NCBI RefSeq assembly: GCF_021608185.1
Contig: NZ_JAKIHN010000001.1
Location: 186,001 to 250,000 of the forward strand
Direction: 5' to 3'
Origin: Flavobacterium anseongense
GTDB taxonomy: Bacteria > Bacteroidota > Bacteroidia > Flavobacteriales > Flavobacteriaceae
Length of the DNA stretch: 64,000 nucleotides
The position numbers were made by a program, and so were the translations under genes. Positions 10,543 to 22,112 of this stretch are shown in pieces. Under the pieces are notes generated by a model. That model made no database searches. It was given only the letters and a program-made list of their open reading frames with translations, and was not told the origin of the DNA. Position 1 is the first letter of the stretch; every line of letters begins with the position of its first letter.

Positions 10543-13500
10543 TTAATAAATGTACTCTTCTTTACTAGCCATAATCTCGTTATAGTCTTCTTTAGAACCT
10601 ACAATAGTATGATCGTAATCTCTCATACCTGTTCCTGCAGGGATTCTATGTCCAACGATTACATTTTCTTTAAGACCTTCAAGTGTATCTACTTTACCGG
10701 CAACTGCTGCTTCGTTTAATACTTTTGTAGTCTCTTGGAACGATGCCGCAGAGATAAATGATTTAGTTTGTAACGATGCTCTTGTAATACCTTGTAGTAC
10801 CGGAGTTGCAGTAGCTGTAATTACTTCACGAGCAACAACAAGATTTTTATCATTACGTTTCAATAAAGAATTTTCATCACGCAATTCACGTGGAGAAACA
10901 ATCTGACCTGGTTTTAACACTTCAGAATCACCTGCATCTTCTATCACTTTCATTCCATACAATTTATCATTTTCTTCTAAGAAATCAGAAGTGTGGATTA
11001 ATTGTTCTTCAAGGAATAAAGTATCTCCCGGATCTTCTACTCTTACTTTACGCATCATCTGACGGATAACAACTTCAAAGTGTTTGTCGTTGATTTTTAC
11101 CCCTTGCAAACGGTATACTTCCTGAATTTCGTTAACCAAATACTGTTGAACAGCAGACGGTCCTTGAATTCTTAAAATATCTTCCGGAGTAATAGCTCCA
11201 TCAGATAAAGGCACACCCGCTTTTACGAAGTCATTCTCCTGAACCAGGATTTGACTTGATAATTTAACTAAGTATTTCTTAACCTCACCAAATTTAGACT
11301 CGATTACAATCTCACGGTTACCTCTTTTGATTTTTCCAAAAGAAACTACCCCATCAATTTCAGAAACCACAGCTGGATTTGAAGGATTACGAGCTTCTAA
11401 CAACTCGGTAATTCTTGGTAAACCTCCTGTGATATCACCTGCTTTTGAAGAACGACGTGGAATTTTCACAAGGATTTTACCTGCTTTAATTTTCTCTCCA
11501 TCTTCAACCATAAGGTGAGCTCCAACTGGTAAGTTATAAGAACGGATTAATTCTCCGTCTTTACCGTAAACCAATAAGGTTGGGATTAATTTTTTATTTC
11601 TTCCTTCCGAAATTACTTTTTCCTGGAAACCTGTTTGCTCGTCGATTTCAACTTGGAACGATTGTCCTTGTTCTAAATCTTCGTATGCAATTTTTCCTGT
11701 GAATTCAGAAACGATTACTCCATTATATGGATCCCATTTACAGATAACAGCACCTTTTTCAACAGTATCGCCATCTTTTACATTGATAACAGAACCATAA
11801 GGAATGTTATGTGTACTTAATAAAATACCTGTTTTAGCATCAATTAATTTCAATTCTGTTGAACGTGAAACCACGATATCAACTTTTTCTCCGTCAGCAT
11901 CTTCACCAACAACCGTTTTCAAATCTTCGATTTCAAGTCTTCCTCCAAATCTTGCTACAATAGTAGATTCTTCTGAAACTCCTCCCGCAACTCCACCAAC
12001 GTGGAAAGTACGAAGTGTCAACTGTGTACCAGGCTCTCCAATTGACTGTGCGGCAATTACACCTACAGCTTCACCTTTTTGAGTCATTTTACCTGTTGCC
12101 AGGTTTCTTCCGTAACATTTAGCACAAATTCCTTTTTTAGCTTCACAAGTTAAAGGCGAACGAACATCTACTCTTTCGATAGGTGATTCTTCAATAGCTT
12201 TAACAATAGCTTCGGTAATTTGCTCACCAGAGTGAACTAAAATTTCGTTATTCAATGGATTGATTACATCTTGCAATGCAACACGTCCAAGTATTCTTTC
12301 TCCTAAAGTTTCAACGATTTCTTCGTTTTTCTTCAAGGCAGAAACATCGATTCCTCTTAACGTACCACAATCTACAGAGTTTACAATTACGTCTTGAGAA
12401 ACGTCATGTAATCTACGAGTCAAGTAACCAGCATCTGCTGTTTTCAAAGCGGTATCCGCTAATCCTTTACGAGCACCGTGCGTAGAGATAAAGTATTCTA
12501 AGATAGAAAGACCTTCCTTAAAGTTAGAAAGAATCGGGTTTTCGATAATTTCTCCACCACCAGCAGTTGATTTTTTTGGCTTAGCCATCAAACCACGCAT
12601 ACCGGTTAACTGACGAATTTGTTCTTTAGAACCCCTTGCTCCAGAGTCAAGCATCATATACACTGAGTTGAATCCTTGTTGGTCTTCTCTGATGTTTTTC
12701 ATTGCTAACTCTGTCAATTGAGCATTGGCAGAAGTCCAAATATCAATAACTTGATTGTAACGCTCGTTATTGGTAATAAGACCCATGTTATAGTTCATAG
12801 AAATACCGTCAACCTGCTCTCTTGCATCAGCAATCAATTTCTCTTTTTGTTCCGGAATTCTAATATCACCTAATGAGAATGACAATCCACCTTTGAAAGC
12901 GAATTTGTACCCCATATCTTTCATTTCATCAAGGAAAGCTGCCGTTGTAGGAACATCAGTTACAGCAAGGATTTTTCCGATAATGTCACGCAAAGATTTT
13001 TTAGTCAATACTTCATTGATATATCCTGCTGCAGCCGGTACTACTTCGTTAAATAATACTCTACCCGCAGTAGTTTGGATGATTTTGTATACTAATTCTC
13101 CATTTTCATTAAAATCTTTAGCTCTGATTTTTACACGAGCATTCAATTCTAATTTCCCTTCATTTAAAGCAATGTTTACTTCTTCTGCAGAATAAAATAC
13201 TAATCCTTCTCCTAAGATTTTGTGCTCAGGAGTTGATAATCTTTCTTTGGTCATATAATACAGACCCAATACCATGTCTTGTGATGGAACCGTAATTGGC
13301 GCACCATTCGCAGGATTCAAGATATTATGAGATGCCAACATTAACAATTGACATTCCAAAATAGCTTCTGGCCCTAATGGCAAGTGAACCGCCATCTGGT
13401 CACCATCAAAATCCGCGTTGAAAGCCGTACATACTAATGGGTGCAATTGGATTGCTTTTCCTTCAATAAGTTTTGGCTGGAACGCCTGGATTCCTAATCT

Positions 13501-14853
13501 GTGCAAAGTAGGAGCACGGTTAAGCATTACAGGATGCCCTTTGATTACATTTTCAAGGATATCCCAAACTACCGGTTCTTTTTTGTCGATGATTTTCTTA
13601 GCCGACTTAACTGTTTTAACAATTCCTCTTTCGATTAACTTACGAATAACGAATGGTTTGTATAGTTCAGCAGCCATATCTTTTGGCAGACCACATTCGA
13701 ACAATTTCATTTCCGGTCCGACAACAATTACCGAACGGGCAGAATAATCCACACGTTTTCCTAATAAGTTTTGACGGAAACGACCTTGTTTTCCTTTCAA
13801 TGAATCAGAAAGGGATTTCAATGGTCTGTTTGATTCTGTTTTAACTGCAGAAGCTTTACGTGTGTTATCAAATAATGAATCTACTGATTCCTGCAACATA
13901 CGTTTTTCGTTTCTTAAGATAACTTCAGGAGCTTTAATCTCCATTAATCTTTTCAAACGATTGTTACGGATAATAACTCTTCTGTATAAATCATTCAAAT
14001 CGGAAGTAGCGAAACGACCACCATCAAGCGGCACTAACGGACGCAATTCTGGCGGGATAACAGGAACAACTTTCATAATCATCCATTCAGGACGATTTTC
14101 TCTGTTGTTATTTGAATCACGGAATGACTCAACTACCTGTAATCTTTTTAACGCTTCCGTTTTTCTTTGTTTAGAAGTTTCGTTATTAGCAGCGTGACGC
14201 AATTCGTATGACAATTCATTTAAATCGGTTCTTGCTAATAAATCCATAATACATTCAGCTCCCATTTTGGCAACGAATTTATTTGGATCATGATCATCTA
14301 AATATTGATTTTCCTGTGGAAGAGAATCAAGAATGTTCAAGTATTCTTCTTCTGTTAAGAAATCTAATCTTTGCAATGACTCACCTTCAGCATTTACAGC
14401 GATACCTGCTTGGATTACTACATATCTTTCGTAGTAAATAATCATATCTAATTTCTTAGATGGCAAGCCAAGAATGTATCCTATTTTGTTTGGCAACGAG
14501 CGGAAGTACCATATATGAGCAATAGGCACAACAAGGTTGATGTGTCCTACTCTGTCACGACGTACTTTTTTCTCAGTTACTTCAACTCCACAACGGTCAC
14601 AAACGATTCCTTTATAACGGATTCTTTTGTATTTACCACAAGCACATTCAAAATCCTTTACAGGACCGAAGATTCTTTCGCAGAAAAGTCCGTCTCGTTC
14701 TGGTTTGTGAGTTCTATAATTGATTGTTTCCGGTTTCAGAACCTCGCCTCTTGACTCGGCCAAGATAGATTCTGGAGATGCTAAACCAATTGAAATTCTG
14801 TCGAATCTCTTGATGGTATTTTTAGGATCTCTATTATTTCTATTATTCATCAT
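10543..14853 (-). CDS. rpoC: DNA-directed RNA polymerase subunit beta'
   Basis: Largest subunit of RNA polymerase (1436 aa), forming the active-centre cleft with RpoB. The N-terminal zinc site is visible as C-A-C-G...C-D-R-C-G near residues 70-90. The catalytic Mg motif [10 protein letters not shown] is near residue 480. The second zinc cluster ([16 protein letters not shown]) and [20 protein letters not shown] lie in the C-terminal half. Length fits Bacteroidota RpoC. Two adjacent ATG codons open the frame and the first was used; no Shine-Dalgarno is visible. It follows rpoB after a 111-bp gap carrying a long inverted repeat, in the standard rpoB-rpoC order. Confidence 0.98.
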   Translation of the reverse strand: MMNNRNNRDPKNTIKRFDRISIGLASPESILAESRGEVLKPETINYRTHKPERDGLFCERIFGPVKDFECACGKYKRIRYKGIVCDRCGVEVTEKKVRRDRVGHINLVVPIAHIWYFRSLPNKIGYILGLPSKKLDMIIYYERYVVIQAGIAVNAEGESLQRLDFLTEEEYLNILDSLPQENQYLDDHDPNKFVAKMGAECIMDLLARTDLNELSYELRHAANNETSKQRKTEALKRLQVVESFRDSNNNRENRPEWMIMKVVPVIPPELRPLVPLDGGRFATSDLNDLYRRVIIRNNRLKRLMEIKAPEVILRNEKRMLQESVDSLFDNTRKASAVKTESNRPLKSLSDSLKGKQGRFRQNLLGKRVDYSARSVIVVGPEMKLFECGLPKDMAAELYKPFVIRKLIERGIVKTVKSAKKIIDKKEPVVWDILENVIKGHPVMLNRAPTLHRLGIQAFQPKLIEGKAIQLHPLVCTAFNADFDGDQMAVHLPLGPEAILECQLLMLASHNILNPANGAPITVPSQDMVLGLYYMTKERLSTPEHKILGEGLVFYSAEEVNIALNEGKLELNARVKIRAKDFNENGELVYKIIQTTAGRVLFNEVVPAAAGYINEVLTKKSLRDIIGKILAVTDVPTTAAFLDEMKDMGYKFAFKGGLSFSLGDIRIPEQKEKLIADAREQVDGISMNYNMGLITNNERYNQVIDIWTSANAQLTELAMKNIREDQQGFNSVYMMLDSGARGSKEQIRQLTGMRGLMAKPKKSTAGGGEIIENPILSNFKEGLSILEYFISTHGARKGLADTALKTADAGYLTRRLHDVSQDVIVNSVDCGTLRGIDVSALKKNEEIVETLGERILGRVALQDVINPLNNEILVHSGEQITEAIVKAIEESPIERVDVRSPLTCEAKKGICAKCYGRNLATGKMTQKGEAVGVIAAQSIGEPGTQLTLRTFHVGGVAGGVSEESTIVARFGGRLEIEDLKTVVGEDADGEKVDIVVSRSTELKLIDAKTGILLSTHNIPYGSVINVKDGDTVEKGAVICKWDPYNGVIVSEFTGKIAYEDLEQGQSFQVEIDEQTGFQEKVISEGRNKKLIPTLLVYGKDGELIRSYNLPVGAHLMVEDGEKIKAGKILVKIPRRSSKAGDITGGLPRITELLEARNPSNPAVVSEIDGVVSFGKIKRGNREIVIESKFGEVKKYLVKLSSQILVQENDFVKAGVPLSDGAITPEDILRIQGPSAVQQYLVNEIQEVYRLQGVKINDKHFEVVIRQMMRKVRVEDPGDTLFLEEQLIHTSDFLEENDKLYGMKVIEDAGDSEVLKPGQIVSPRELRDENSLLKRNDKNLVVAREVITATATPVLQGITRASLQTKSFISAASFQETTKVLNEAAVAGKVDTLEGLKENVIVGHRIPAGTGMRDYDHTIVGSKEDYNEIMASKEEYIY

Positions 14854-14890
14854 AGTTTTTACTATTGATATTATTGAAATTGTTTTTTTA

Positions 14891-14960
14891 GTTGTTGGTT
14901 GTTAGTTGTTGGTTGATGGTTAAGATTTAATCTAACAACCATCAACCGCCAACCATCAAC
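14891..14960. repeat. Long imperfect inverted repeat in the rpoB-rpoC gap
   Basis: The left arm (14891-14922) is built from repeats of the unit GTTGTTGGTTG or GTTGATGG. The right arm (14933-14960) is its near complement, built from CCATCAACC and CAACC units. A 10-nt loop separates them. In the rpoBC mRNA this would fold into a hairpin of about 28-30 bp with a few mismatches. It begins only 4 bases beyond the rpoB stop codon at 14965. On the minus strand a T run does not follow directly, so it may act as an mRNA stabiliser or processing site rather than a terminator. Confidence 0.7.
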
Positions 14961-14964
14961 TAGT

Positions 14965-17900
14965 TTATTCTTCTAATCTGATGTCTAATCCAAGACCTTT
15001 CAATTCATGCATTAATACATTGAATGATTCTGGCAATCCTGGCTCCGGCATAGTTTCTCCCTTAACGATTGCTTCGTAAGTTTTAGCTCTACCGATTACG
15101 TCATCCGATTTAACAGTCAAAATTTCTCTAAGCGTGCTTGATGCTCCATAAGCTTCAAGTGCCCAAACCTCCATTTCTCCAAAACGCTGACCTCCAAATT
15201 GAGCTTTACCACCCAATGGTTGTTGTGTAATAAGAGAGTATGGTCCGATAGAACGTGCGTGCATTTTATCATCAACCATGTGTCCAAGTTTCAACATATA
15301 GATAACTCCGACAGTTGCTGGCTGGTGGAAACGCTCTCCGGTTCCTCCATCATACAAATACGTATGACCAAAACGTGGAATTCCAGCTTCATCAGTCAAT
15401 TCGTTGATTTGATCTAAAGTTGCTCCATCAAAAATTGGTGTAGCATATTTTCTACCCAAGTTCATTCCGGCCCAACCCAAAACAGTTTCATAAATCTGCC
15501 CGATGTTCATACGAGAAGGTACACCAAGTGGATTCAATACGATATCTACAGGCGTTCCGTCTTCAAGGAATGGCATGTCTTCATGACGAACGATACGAGC
15601 CACAATACCTTTGTTTCCGTGACGTCCCGCCATTTTATCACCCACTTTCAGTTTACGTTTCTTAGCAATGTAAACTTTAGCTAATTTCAAAATACCGGCT
15701 GGTAATTCATCTCCAACTGTAATCGTAAATTTCTCTCTTCTTAAAGCACCTTGTAAATCGTTTAATTTGATTTTGTAGTTGTGAATCAAGTCATTTACTA
15801 ACGTATTAGACTCTTCATCTGCAACCCATTGTCCTTTGGTTAAGTGAGCGAAATCTTCAACAGCATGTAGCATTTTAAGAGTGTATTTTTTACCTTTTGG
15901 TAAAACTTCTTCTCCTAAATCATTCATTACACCTTGAGATGTTTTTCCGTTTACAATAAGGAAAAGTTTCTCTACTAACTTGTCTTTTAAGTCAACAAAT
16001 TTTGTTTCGAATTCCATTTCCAAAGACGTCAAATCGTCTTTATCTTTGGTTCTTTTCTTTTTATCTTTTACCGCTCTTGCGAATAATTTTTTATCTAAAA
16101 CTACACCGTGTAAAGATGGAGAAGCTTTTAATGAAGCATCTTTTACATCACCAGCTTTATCACCGAAGATTGCTCTTAAAAGTTTTTCTTCCGGAGTTGG
16201 ATCTGATTCCCCTTTTGGTGTAATTTTTCCGATTAGAATGTCGCCAGGTTTTACTTCGGCACCAATTCTGATCATTCCGTTTTCATCTAAATCTTTAGTT
16301 GCTTCTTCAGAAACGTTAGGAATATCGTTAGTTAACTCTTCGTTACCTAATTTAGTATCCCTAACTTCTAATGAATAATCATCAACGTGGATAGATGTGA
16401 AAATATCATCACGAACTACTTTTTCAGAAATCACAATCGCATCCTCGAAGTTGTAACCTTTCCAAGGCATGAAGGCAACTTTAAGGTTTCTACCTAAAGC
16501 TAACTCTCCGTTTTGCGTTGCATATCCTTCGCAAAGTACCTGTCCAAGTTTCACTCTGTCACCTTTTCTAACAATTGGTTTCAGGTTGATAGATGTACTT
16601 TGGTTAGTCTTTCTGAATTTAATTAATTGGTATGTTTTTTCATCTGGATCAAAACTTACCATTCTTTCTGCTTCAGTTCTGTCGTATTTGATGGTAATCA
16701 TGTTAGCATCAACATATTCAACAGTTCCATCTCCTTCAGCATTAATCAATACTCTTGAATCAGAAGCTACTTGTTGCTCTAAACCTGTTCCAACGATTGG
16801 TGCTTCAGGTCGTAACAATGGTACAGCCTGACGCATCATGTTTGATCCCATCAACGCACGGTTCGCATCATCATGCTCCAAGAATGGAATCAAGGATGCT
16901 GAAATCGATGCAATCTGGTTAGGCGCAACGTCTGTATAGTGAACTTGATTTGGATCAACTACCGGGAAATCACCTTCTTCACGGGCAATAACTTTATCGG
17001 CAGTAATTTTACCTTTAGCATCCATTTCGATGTTTGCCTGAGCAATCATTTTTCCTTCTTCTTCTTCAGCGCTTAAGTAAACCGGTTCTGCAGTTAAATC
17101 TACAGCTCCGTTTTTAACTTCACGATAAGGAGTTTCGATGAATCCCATTCCATTAACTTTAGCATAAACACCAAGTGAAGAGATAAGTCCGATGTTTGGT
17201 CCCTCCGGAGTTTCAATCGGGCAAAGTCTTCCGTAGTGTGTATAGTGAACGTCACGAACCTCGAAACCGGCTCTTTCTCTTGAAAGTCCACCTGGTCCAA
17301 GTGCTGATAATCTTCTTTTGTGTGTAATCTCAGCCAATGGATTAGTTTGATCCATGAATTGAGATAACTGGTTTGTACCAAAGAAAGAGTTGATAACTGA
17401 CGATAATGTTTTAGCATTAATCAAATCAATTGGTGTAAACACCTCGTTATCTCTAACGTTCATTCTTTCACGGATAGTACGTGCCATACGTGCTAAACCA
17501 ACGCCAAATTGTTGTGACAATTGCTCACCAACAGTTCTAACACGACGGTTTGACAAGTGATCGATATCATCAATCTCAGCTTTAGAGTTGATTAACTCGA
17601 TCAAATATTTCACGATGGTAATGATATCTTCTTTGGTCAAGACTTGCTTGTCCATTGGGATATCAAGATTTAATTTTTTGTTCATTCTGTAACGACCTAC
17701 TTCACCTAAGTTGTAACGTTGGTCAGAGAAGAACAATTTATCGATAATACCACGAGCTGTTTCCTCATCAGGCGGTTCAGCATTACGCAACTGACGGTAG
17801 ATGTGCTCAACAGCTTCTTTTTCAGAGTTTGTTGGATCTTTTTGCAAAGTGTTATGGATAATAGCATAATCCGCCTGATTATTATCCTCTTTGTGCAATA

Positions 17901-18777
17901 AGATTGATTTAACGTTAGAATCGATGATTTCTTCCACATTATCTTTGTCGATAATGGTATCTCTATCAAGGATAATTTCGTTACGTTCGATAGAAACCAC
18001 CTCACCTGAATCCTCATCCACGAAATCTTCGTGCCAAGTATTCAATACTCTCGCTGCTAATTTTCTACCAATATATTTTTTAAGTCCTGTTTTTGAGACT
18101 TTAATCTCTTCAGCAAGGTCGAAAATCTCAAGGATATCCTTATCTCTTTCGAAACCGATAGCACGGAATAAAGTAGTTACAGGTAATTTTTTCTTTCTAT
18201 CAATATAAGCATACATTACGCTGTTGATATCGGTAGCAAATTCAATCCAAGAACCTTTGAAAGGAATTACTCTGGCAGAATATAACTTGGTACCATTAGC
18301 GTGGAAAGACTGACCAAAGAAAACTCCAGGTGAACGGTGTAATTGTGAAACTACAACACGCTCTGCACCATTGATTACGAATGTTCCGCTAGGTGTCATG
18401 TAAGGAATTGTTCCAAGATAAACATCCTGTACAATCGTTTCAAAATCTTCGTGCTCCGGGTCAGTACAATAAAGTTTCAGACGTGCTTTTAAAGGCACGC
18501 TGTATGTTAAACCTCTTTCGATACACTCTTGAATAGTATAACGTGGTGGGTCAACAAAATAATCTAGGAACTCCAATACAAATTGGTTTCTTGTATCAGT
18601 AATTGGAAAGTTTTCCATGAAGGTGTTGTATAAACCTTCGTTGCCTCTTTCGTCAGATTTCGTTTCCAATTGGAAGAAATCCTGGAAGGATTTTACCTGA
18701 ACATCCAGAAAATCCGGATACTGAGGGATGTTTTTCGTTGAGGCAAAATTCAATCTTTCAGTCTGATTTGTTATCAT
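14965..18777 (-). CDS. rpoB: DNA-directed RNA polymerase subunit beta
   Basis: Second-largest RNA polymerase subunit (1270 aa from the ATG at 18777; one codon further upstream is TTG and was not chosen). Visible family motifs include the rifampicin-region segment [19 protein letters not shown] followed by [12 protein letters not shown], then GNKGIV, and the C-terminal [20 protein letters not shown]. It is expected to assemble with RpoC and the alpha subunits. It lies 260 bp downstream of rplL, past a terminator-like hairpin, so expression may be attenuated from the ribosomal-protein operon or driven by its own promoter. The gap contains a second structured element (18857-18916). No exact consensus promoter was seen there. 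Confidence 0.98.
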   Translation of the reverse strand: MITNQTERLNFASTKNIPQYPDFLDVQVKSFQDFFQLETKSDERGNEGLYNTFMENFPITDTRNQFVLEFLDYFVDPPRYTIQECIERGLTYSVPLKARLKLYCTDPEHEDFETIVQDVYLGTIPYMTPSGTFVINGAERVVVSQLHRSPGVFFGQSFHANGTKLYSARVIPFKGSWIEFATDINSVMYAYIDRKKKLPVTTLFRAIGFERDKDILEIFDLAEEIKVSKTGLKKYIGRKLAARVLNTWHEDFVDEDSGEVVSIERNEIILDRDTIIDKDNVEEIIDSNVKSILLHKEDNNQADYAIIHNTLQKDPTNSEKEAVEHIYRQLRNAEPPDEETARGIIDKLFFSDQRYNLGEVGRYRMNKKLNLDIPMDKQVLTKEDIITIVKYLIELINSKAEIDDIDHLSNRRVRTVGEQLSQQFGVGLARMARTIRERMNVRDNEVFTPIDLINAKTLSSVINSFFGTNQLSQFMDQTNPLAEITHKRRLSALGPGGLSRERAGFEVRDVHYTHYGRLCPIETPEGPNIGLISSLGVYAKVNGMGFIETPYREVKNGAVDLTAEPVYLSAEEEEGKMIAQANIEMDAKGKITADKVIAREEGDFPVVDPNQVHYTDVAPNQIASISASLIPFLEHDDANRALMGSNMMRQAVPLLRPEAPIVGTGLEQQVASDSRVLINAEGDGTVEYVDANMITIKYDRTEAERMVSFDPDEKTYQLIKFRKTNQSTSINLKPIVRKGDRVKLGQVLCEGYATQNGELALGRNLKVAFMPWKGYNFEDAIVISEKVVRDDIFTSIHVDDYSLEVRDTKLGNEELTNDIPNVSEEATKDLDENGMIRIGAEVKPGDILIGKITPKGESDPTPEEKLLRAIFGDKAGDVKDASLKASPSLHGVVLDKKLFARAVKDKKKRTKDKDDLTSLEMEFETKFVDLKDKLVEKLFLIVNGKTSQGVMNDLGEEVLPKGKKYTLKMLHAVEDFAHLTKGQWVADEESNTLVNDLIHNYKIKLNDLQGALRREKFTITVGDELPAGILKLAKVYIAKKRKLKVGDKMAGRHGNKGIVARIVRHEDMPFLEDGTPVDIVLNPLGVPSRMNIGQIYETVLGWAGMNLGRKYATPIFDGATLDQINELTDEAGIPRFGHTYLYDGGTGERFHQPATVGVIYMLKLGHMVDDKMHARSIGPYSLITQQPLGGKAQFGGQRFGEMEVWALEAYGASSTLREILTVKSDDVIGRAKTYEAIVKGETMPEPGLPESFNVLMHELKGLGLDIRLEE

Positions 18778-18856
18778 CAATGGACAAAATTTTGATTAAA
18801 AAAAAGTAATTTGTTGTGTGCAGAAACACTGTTTAATCTATACTTTCCTTTTTGAT

Positions 18857-18916
18857 AACCAATACCTCTTAAAAACAAACCAGGAAAATTTGTCTGTTTT
18901 TTTCTTCGTATTGGTT
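18857..18916 (-). promoter_or_regulatory. Structured leader element upstream of rpoB
   Basis: AACCAATAC (18857-18865) and GTATTGGTT (18908-18916) are perfect complements. Inside them a second block (AAAAACA / TGTTTTT) also pairs, giving a two-part stem around a loop of about 16 nt. It lies about 80 bases before the rpoB start, and on the coding strand no T run follows, so it does not look like a terminator. A leader structure involved in rpoBC regulation is an inference. Confidence 0.4.
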
Positions 18917-18982
18917 AAAAGCTTATTCGTAAGGTAAGCTATTGTGGCAATAAAATGGATATAATTTTATTATACGAAAAAT

Positions 18983-19021
18983 GGTTTAGGCCCTTGGACA
19001 CTTTTATCCAAGGCCTAAACC
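18983..19021 (-). terminator. Terminator/attenuator after rplL
   Basis: A strong stem, GGTTTAGGCCTTGGA against its complement with one bulged base, with an 8-nt loop. ATTTTT follows on the minus strand. It lies 23 bases beyond the rplL stop and about 205 bases before rpoB, the classic position for the partial terminator that reduces transcription from rplJL into rpoBC. Confidence 0.85.
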
Positions 19022-19043
19022 TAGTTCTAAAACCGGGGTTGAA

Positions 19044-19418
19044 TTACTTTAATTCAACAACAGCTCCAGCTTCTTCTAAAGATTTTTTCAAACCTTCAGC
19101 TTCAGCTTTAGTAACTCCTTCTTTGATGTTAGATGGTGCACCGTCAACAAGATCTTTAGCTTCTTTCAAACCTAAACCTGTTAATTCTTTAACTGCTTTT
19201 ACAACAGCTAATTTAGAAGCACCAGCTTCTTTAAGTACTACTGTGAATTCTGTTTGCTCTTCGGCACCAGCACCAGCATCTCCACCACCAGCAGCAACTA
19301 CTACAGCTGCAGCAGCTGGTTCGATACCATACTCATCTTTTAATATTGTAGCTAAATCATTAACTTCTTTTACAGTTAAGTTAACTAATTGTTCTGCGAA
19401 TTGTTTCAAATCTGCCAT
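19044..19418 (-). CDS. rplL: 50S ribosomal protein bL12 (L7/L12)
   Basis: Ribosomal stalk protein (124 aa) that recruits translation GTPases. It shows the N-terminal dimerisation segment ([20 protein letters not shown]), an Ala/Gly-rich hinge around residues 35-53 and the C-terminal domain with [19 protein letters not shown] and [15 protein letters not shown]. Length is normal. It follows rplJ by 55 bp and precedes the attenuator-like hairpin before rpoB. Confidence 0.98.
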   Translation of the reverse strand: MADLKQFAEQLVNLTVKEVNDLATILKDEYGIEPAAAAVVVAAGGGDAGAGAEEQTEFTVVLKEAGASKLAVVKAVKELTGLGLKEAKDLVDGAPSNIKEGVTKAEAEGLKKSLEEAGAVVELK

Positions 19419-19473
19419 TTTTTCTATCGTTTAAAATGTTCTTTAAATTTATTTATTTTTTAGTCTGCTCTAA

Positions 19474-19974
19474 TTATTCTGCTGTTTCACCTTTTTGTTC
19501 AGCGTTGTTTAATAAAGCTGAAAGGATACGTTTAGCAGGCGATTGAAGTAATCCGATGATTTCACCGATAACTTCTTCTTTAGATTTAAGTGATGCTAAG
19601 CTGTCTAACAGGTTATCTCCAATGTAGATTTCCTGATTGATGTAAGCACCTTTAAATACTGGTTTATCAGATTTTTTTCTGAAGTCTTTAATGATCTTTG
19701 CAGGAGCATTTGCAGTTTCAGAAATGAATACAGATGAATTCCCTTTTAAGATTGAAGGTAAATCTCCATAATCATTAGCCGAAGCTTCCATTGCTTTTTC
19801 CAACAATGTATTCTTAACAACTTCTAATTTGATTCCTGCCTTAAAACAAGCTCTTCTTAAGCTTGAAGTAGTTTCAGCATCTAATCCTGAAGTATCTGCA
19901 ATGTAGATAACATTATTTTCAGCCAACTTTGCAGTTAAATCTTCTATCGCGATTGATTTTTCTTCTCTTGTCAT
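19474..19974 (-). CDS. rplJ: 50S ribosomal protein uL10
   Basis: Base of the ribosomal stalk (166 aa), binding 23S rRNA through its N-terminal domain and L7/L12 dimers through its C-terminal helix. Recognised from the N-terminal MTREEKSIAIEDLTAKL segment, the YIADTSGLDAETTSSLRRA region and the GNSSVFI motif. The final helix (IGLLQSPAKRILSALLNNAEQK) is the L12-binding type. Only 23 bp separate it from rplA, so there is no room for a long separate leader of the enterobacterial kind. Confidence 0.97.
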   Translation of the reverse strand: MTREEKSIAIEDLTAKLAENNVIYIADTSGLDAETTSSLRRACFKAGIKLEVVKNTLLEKAMEASANDYGDLPSILKGNSSVFISETANAPAKIIKDFRKKSDKPVFKGAYINQEIYIGDNLLDSLASLKSKEEVIGEIIGLLQSPAKRILSALLNNAEQKGETAE

Positions 19975-19997
19975 AATAAAATGTTTTTAACTACCAA

Positions 19998-20687
19998 TTA
20001 TACTGCTTTAGGATCTAAAGCAATAGCAGGACTCATAGTACTTGACAAGTGAATTGACTTGATGTAAGTACCTTTAGCTGCAGTTGGTTTTAATTTAACT
20101 AATGTTTGAATAATTTCGTGTGCGTTATCAACAAGTTTGTCAGCCTCAAAAGAGATTCTTCCAATTCCTGCGTGAACGATACCTGTTTTATCAACTTTGA
20201 AGTCGATTTTACCAGCTTTTACTTCAGCAACAGCTTTACCAATTTCCATGGTTACTGTTCCAGTTTTAGGGTTTGGCATTAAACCTCTTGGACCTAATAC
20301 ACGTCCTAATGGACCTAATTTACCCATAATAGCAGGCATCGTAATGATTACATCAACGTCTGTCCAACCATCTTTAATTTTTTGAAGGTAATCATCCAAT
20401 CCTACGTGGTCAGCACCAGCAGCTTTTGCTTCTGCTTCTTTATCCGGAGTAACTAAAGCTAATACCTTAGTATCTTTTCCTGTTCCGTGAGGAAGGGTTA
20501 CAACACCTCTTACCATTTGATTTGCTTTTCTTGGATCAACTCCTAAACGAACTGCAATATCTACTGACTCATCAAATTTTGCAGAAGCAACAACTTTCAA
20601 TAAAGACGAAGCGTCTTTTAAAGAATAAAGTCTGTTTTTCTCAATTTTTGAAGCAGCTTCTTTTTGTTTTTTTGTCAATTTTGCCAT
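19998..20687 (-). CDS. rplA: 50S ribosomal protein uL1
   Basis: L1-stalk protein (229 aa) that binds 23S rRNA and in many bacteria represses its own mRNA. Family signatures visible are [28 protein letters not shown]-type [32 protein letters not shown] [12 protein letters not shown] followed by [13 protein letters not shown], and the C-terminal [18 protein letters not shown]. It starts 3 bp after rplK and is translated in the same operon. Confidence 0.98.
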   Translation of the reverse strand: MAKLTKKQKEAASKIEKNRLYSLKDASSLLKVVASAKFDESVDIAVRLGVDPRKANQMVRGVVTLPHGTGKDTKVLALVTPDKEAEAKAAGADHVGLDDYLQKIKDGWTDVDVIITMPAIMGKLGPLGRVLGPRGLMPNPKTGTVTMEIGKAVAEVKAGKIDFKVDKTGIVHAGIGRISFEADKLVDNAHEIIQTLVKLKPTAAKGTYIKSIHLSSTMSPAIALDPKAV

Positions 20688-20690
20688 GTC

Positions 20691-21137
20691 TTACGCTTGT
20701 TTTAGCGGAGAATCTCCAGTTACAGTTATACCCATAGATCTAGCTGTTCCAGCAATCATGCTCATTGCAGATTCGATTGTGAACGCATTTAAATCAACCA
20801 TCTTGTCTTCAGCGATTCCTTTGATTTGATCCCAGCTTACGCTAGCAACTTTTTTTCTGTTAGGTTCGCCTGAACCAGATTTTAATTTAGCAGCATCCAA
20901 TAATTGAATTGCAGCAGGTGGAGTTTTTACAACAAAATCGAATGATTTGTCTTTATACACGGTAATTTGTACCGGTAACACTTTGCCAGGTTGATCTTGG
21001 GTTCTAGCATTAAATTGCTTACAGAACTCCATGATATTAACACCAGCAGCTCCCAGAGCAGGTCCAACCGGTGGCGACGGGTTCGCAGCACCTCCCTTAA
21101 CTTGTAGTTTAACTACTTTACTAATCTCTTTAGCCAT
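20691..21137 (-). CDS. rplK: 50S ribosomal protein uL11
   Basis: GTPase-centre ribosomal protein (148 aa). The N-terminal [20 protein letters not shown] segment is diagnostic. The C-terminal half has the rRNA-binding pattern ending in [12 protein letters not shown]. It lies 64 bp downstream of nusG. That gap contains a small GC-richer hairpin (around 21165-21185), which could be part of an L1 operator; this was not established. Confidence 0.98.
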   Translation of the reverse strand: MAKEISKVVKLQVKGGAANPSPPVGPALGAAGVNIMEFCKQFNARTQDQPGKVLPVQITVYKDKSFDFVVKTPPAAIQLLDAAKLKSGSGEPNRKKVASVSWDQIKGIAEDKMVDLNAFTIESAMSMIAGTARSMGITVTGDSPLKQA

Positions 21138-21201
21138 TGTTTTTAAAAAATTGCATTAATCTGTGGAAGCAGACTTCTGCGGTTTATAATAGTGTAACAA
21201 A

Positions 21202-21753
21202 TTATACTTTTTCAACTTGCATAAAACTTAATTCTAATGGTGTTTTTCTTCCGAAGATTTTCACCATCACTTCCAGCTTACGCTTTTCTTCATTGATTTT
21301 TTCAATAGTTCCGTTGAATCCATTGAAAGGTCCATCAATAACCTTAATTGTTTCATCGATTTTGAAAGGTATCGCCTGAGTATCTGTATTTACAGCTAAC
21401 TCATCAACTTTACCTAACATTCTGTTTACTTCAGACATTCTTAATGGCACAGGTTCTCCACCTTTTACTTCACCTAAAAAACCTATTACACTTGTAATCG
21501 ATTTGATAACATGAGGTATTTCACCAACAAGATTAGCTTCAATCATGACATAACCAGGAAAATAAACTTTATCCTTTGCTATTTTTTTACCATCTCTAAC
21601 TTGAACTACTTTTTCGGTAGGCACAAGAACCTGAGATACGTAATCCGTCATTCCTAATCTATTGATTTCTGTTTCGATATAAGCTTTGACCTTATTTTCT
21701 TGTCCGCTTACAGCTCGAACCACATACCATTTTTTCACATTATTATCTGCCAT
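21202..21753 (-). CDS. nusG: Transcription termination/antitermination factor NusG
   Basis: NusG (183 aa) couples RNA polymerase to the ribosome and modulates pausing and termination. The NGN domain begins KKWYVVRAVSGQENKVKAYIE. The C-terminal KOW motif is visible as VIDGPFNGFNGTIEKINEEKRKLEVMV-type sequence near residues 125-165. It starts 10 bp after secE, in the standard secE-nusG-rplK order. Confidence 0.97.
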   Translation of the reverse strand: MADNNVKKWYVVRAVSGQENKVKAYIETEINRLGMTDYVSQVLVPTEKVVQVRDGKKIAKDKVYFPGYVMIEANLVGEIPHVIKSITSVIGFLGEVKGGEPVPLRMSEVNRMLGKVDELAVNTDTQAIPFKIDETIKVIDGPFNGFNGTIEKINEEKRKLEVMVKIFGRKTPLELSFMQVEKV

Positions 21754-21763
21754 TTCAGAGAAA

Positions 21764-21961
21764 TTATGATTTTATCAAATTAAAAATCCCAGCAATTGCT
21801 TTTGCACACATTTCGTCAACTCCCCATGTTGCTAAAGCAAAAACCACTGAAAAAACGGCTACTATAATAGTAAGGCGTTGCACTTCAGCCCATTCCGGCC
21901 AAGTAACATTTGATTTTAACTCTTCAAATGCTTCTGATATATAATTAACAACTTTTGTCAT
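21764..21961 (-). CDS. secE: Preprotein translocase subunit SecE
   Basis: Single-span SecE (65 aa), essential partner of SecY. The amphipathic helix with the family motif VTWPEWAEVQRLT comes first, followed by one membrane segment (TIIVAVFSVVFALATWGVDE). Length is typical for bacteria with one-helix SecE. It is the first protein gene after tRNA-Trp and directly precedes nusG. Confidence 0.96.
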   Translation of the reverse strand: MTKVVNYISEAFEELKSNVTWPEWAEVQRLTIIVAVFSVVFALATWGVDEMCAKAIAGIFNLIKS

Positions 21962-21977
21962 TGTATTTTATTTTTTG

Positions 21978-22048
21978 CACGGGCGGAGGGATTCGAACCC
22001 CCATCAACGGTTTTGGAGACCGCTATTCTACCCTTGAACTACGCCCGT
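21978..22048 (-). tRNA. trpT: tRNA-Trp (anticodon CCA)
   Basis: A 71-nt cloverleaf on the minus strand. The acceptor stem ACGGGCG pairs with CGCCCGT, the anticodon loop is CTCCAAA (CCA = Trp) and the T-loop region reads GGTTCGAATCC. No CCA tail is encoded. It lies between the tuf terminator and secE. Confidence 0.96.
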
Positions 22049-22064
22049 TGATTATTATTAAAAA

Positions 22065-22090
22065 CCAGTGTCGTCCAAAAACGACACTGG
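22065..22090 (-). terminator. Terminator after tuf
   Basis: Perfect 10-bp stem CCAGTGTCGT / ACGACACTGG with a 6-nt loop, followed on the minus strand by TTTTTAAT. It lies 22 bases beyond the tuf stop and only 16 bases before tRNA-Trp. Confidence 0.9.
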
Positions 22091-22112
22091 AATTATTTAT
22101 TTATTTAGATAA

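Noticed and set aside
12276..18208. Plus-strand and alternate minus-strand frames inside rpoB and rpoC
   Set aside because: Shadows of conserved genes; no start context or recognisable protein.
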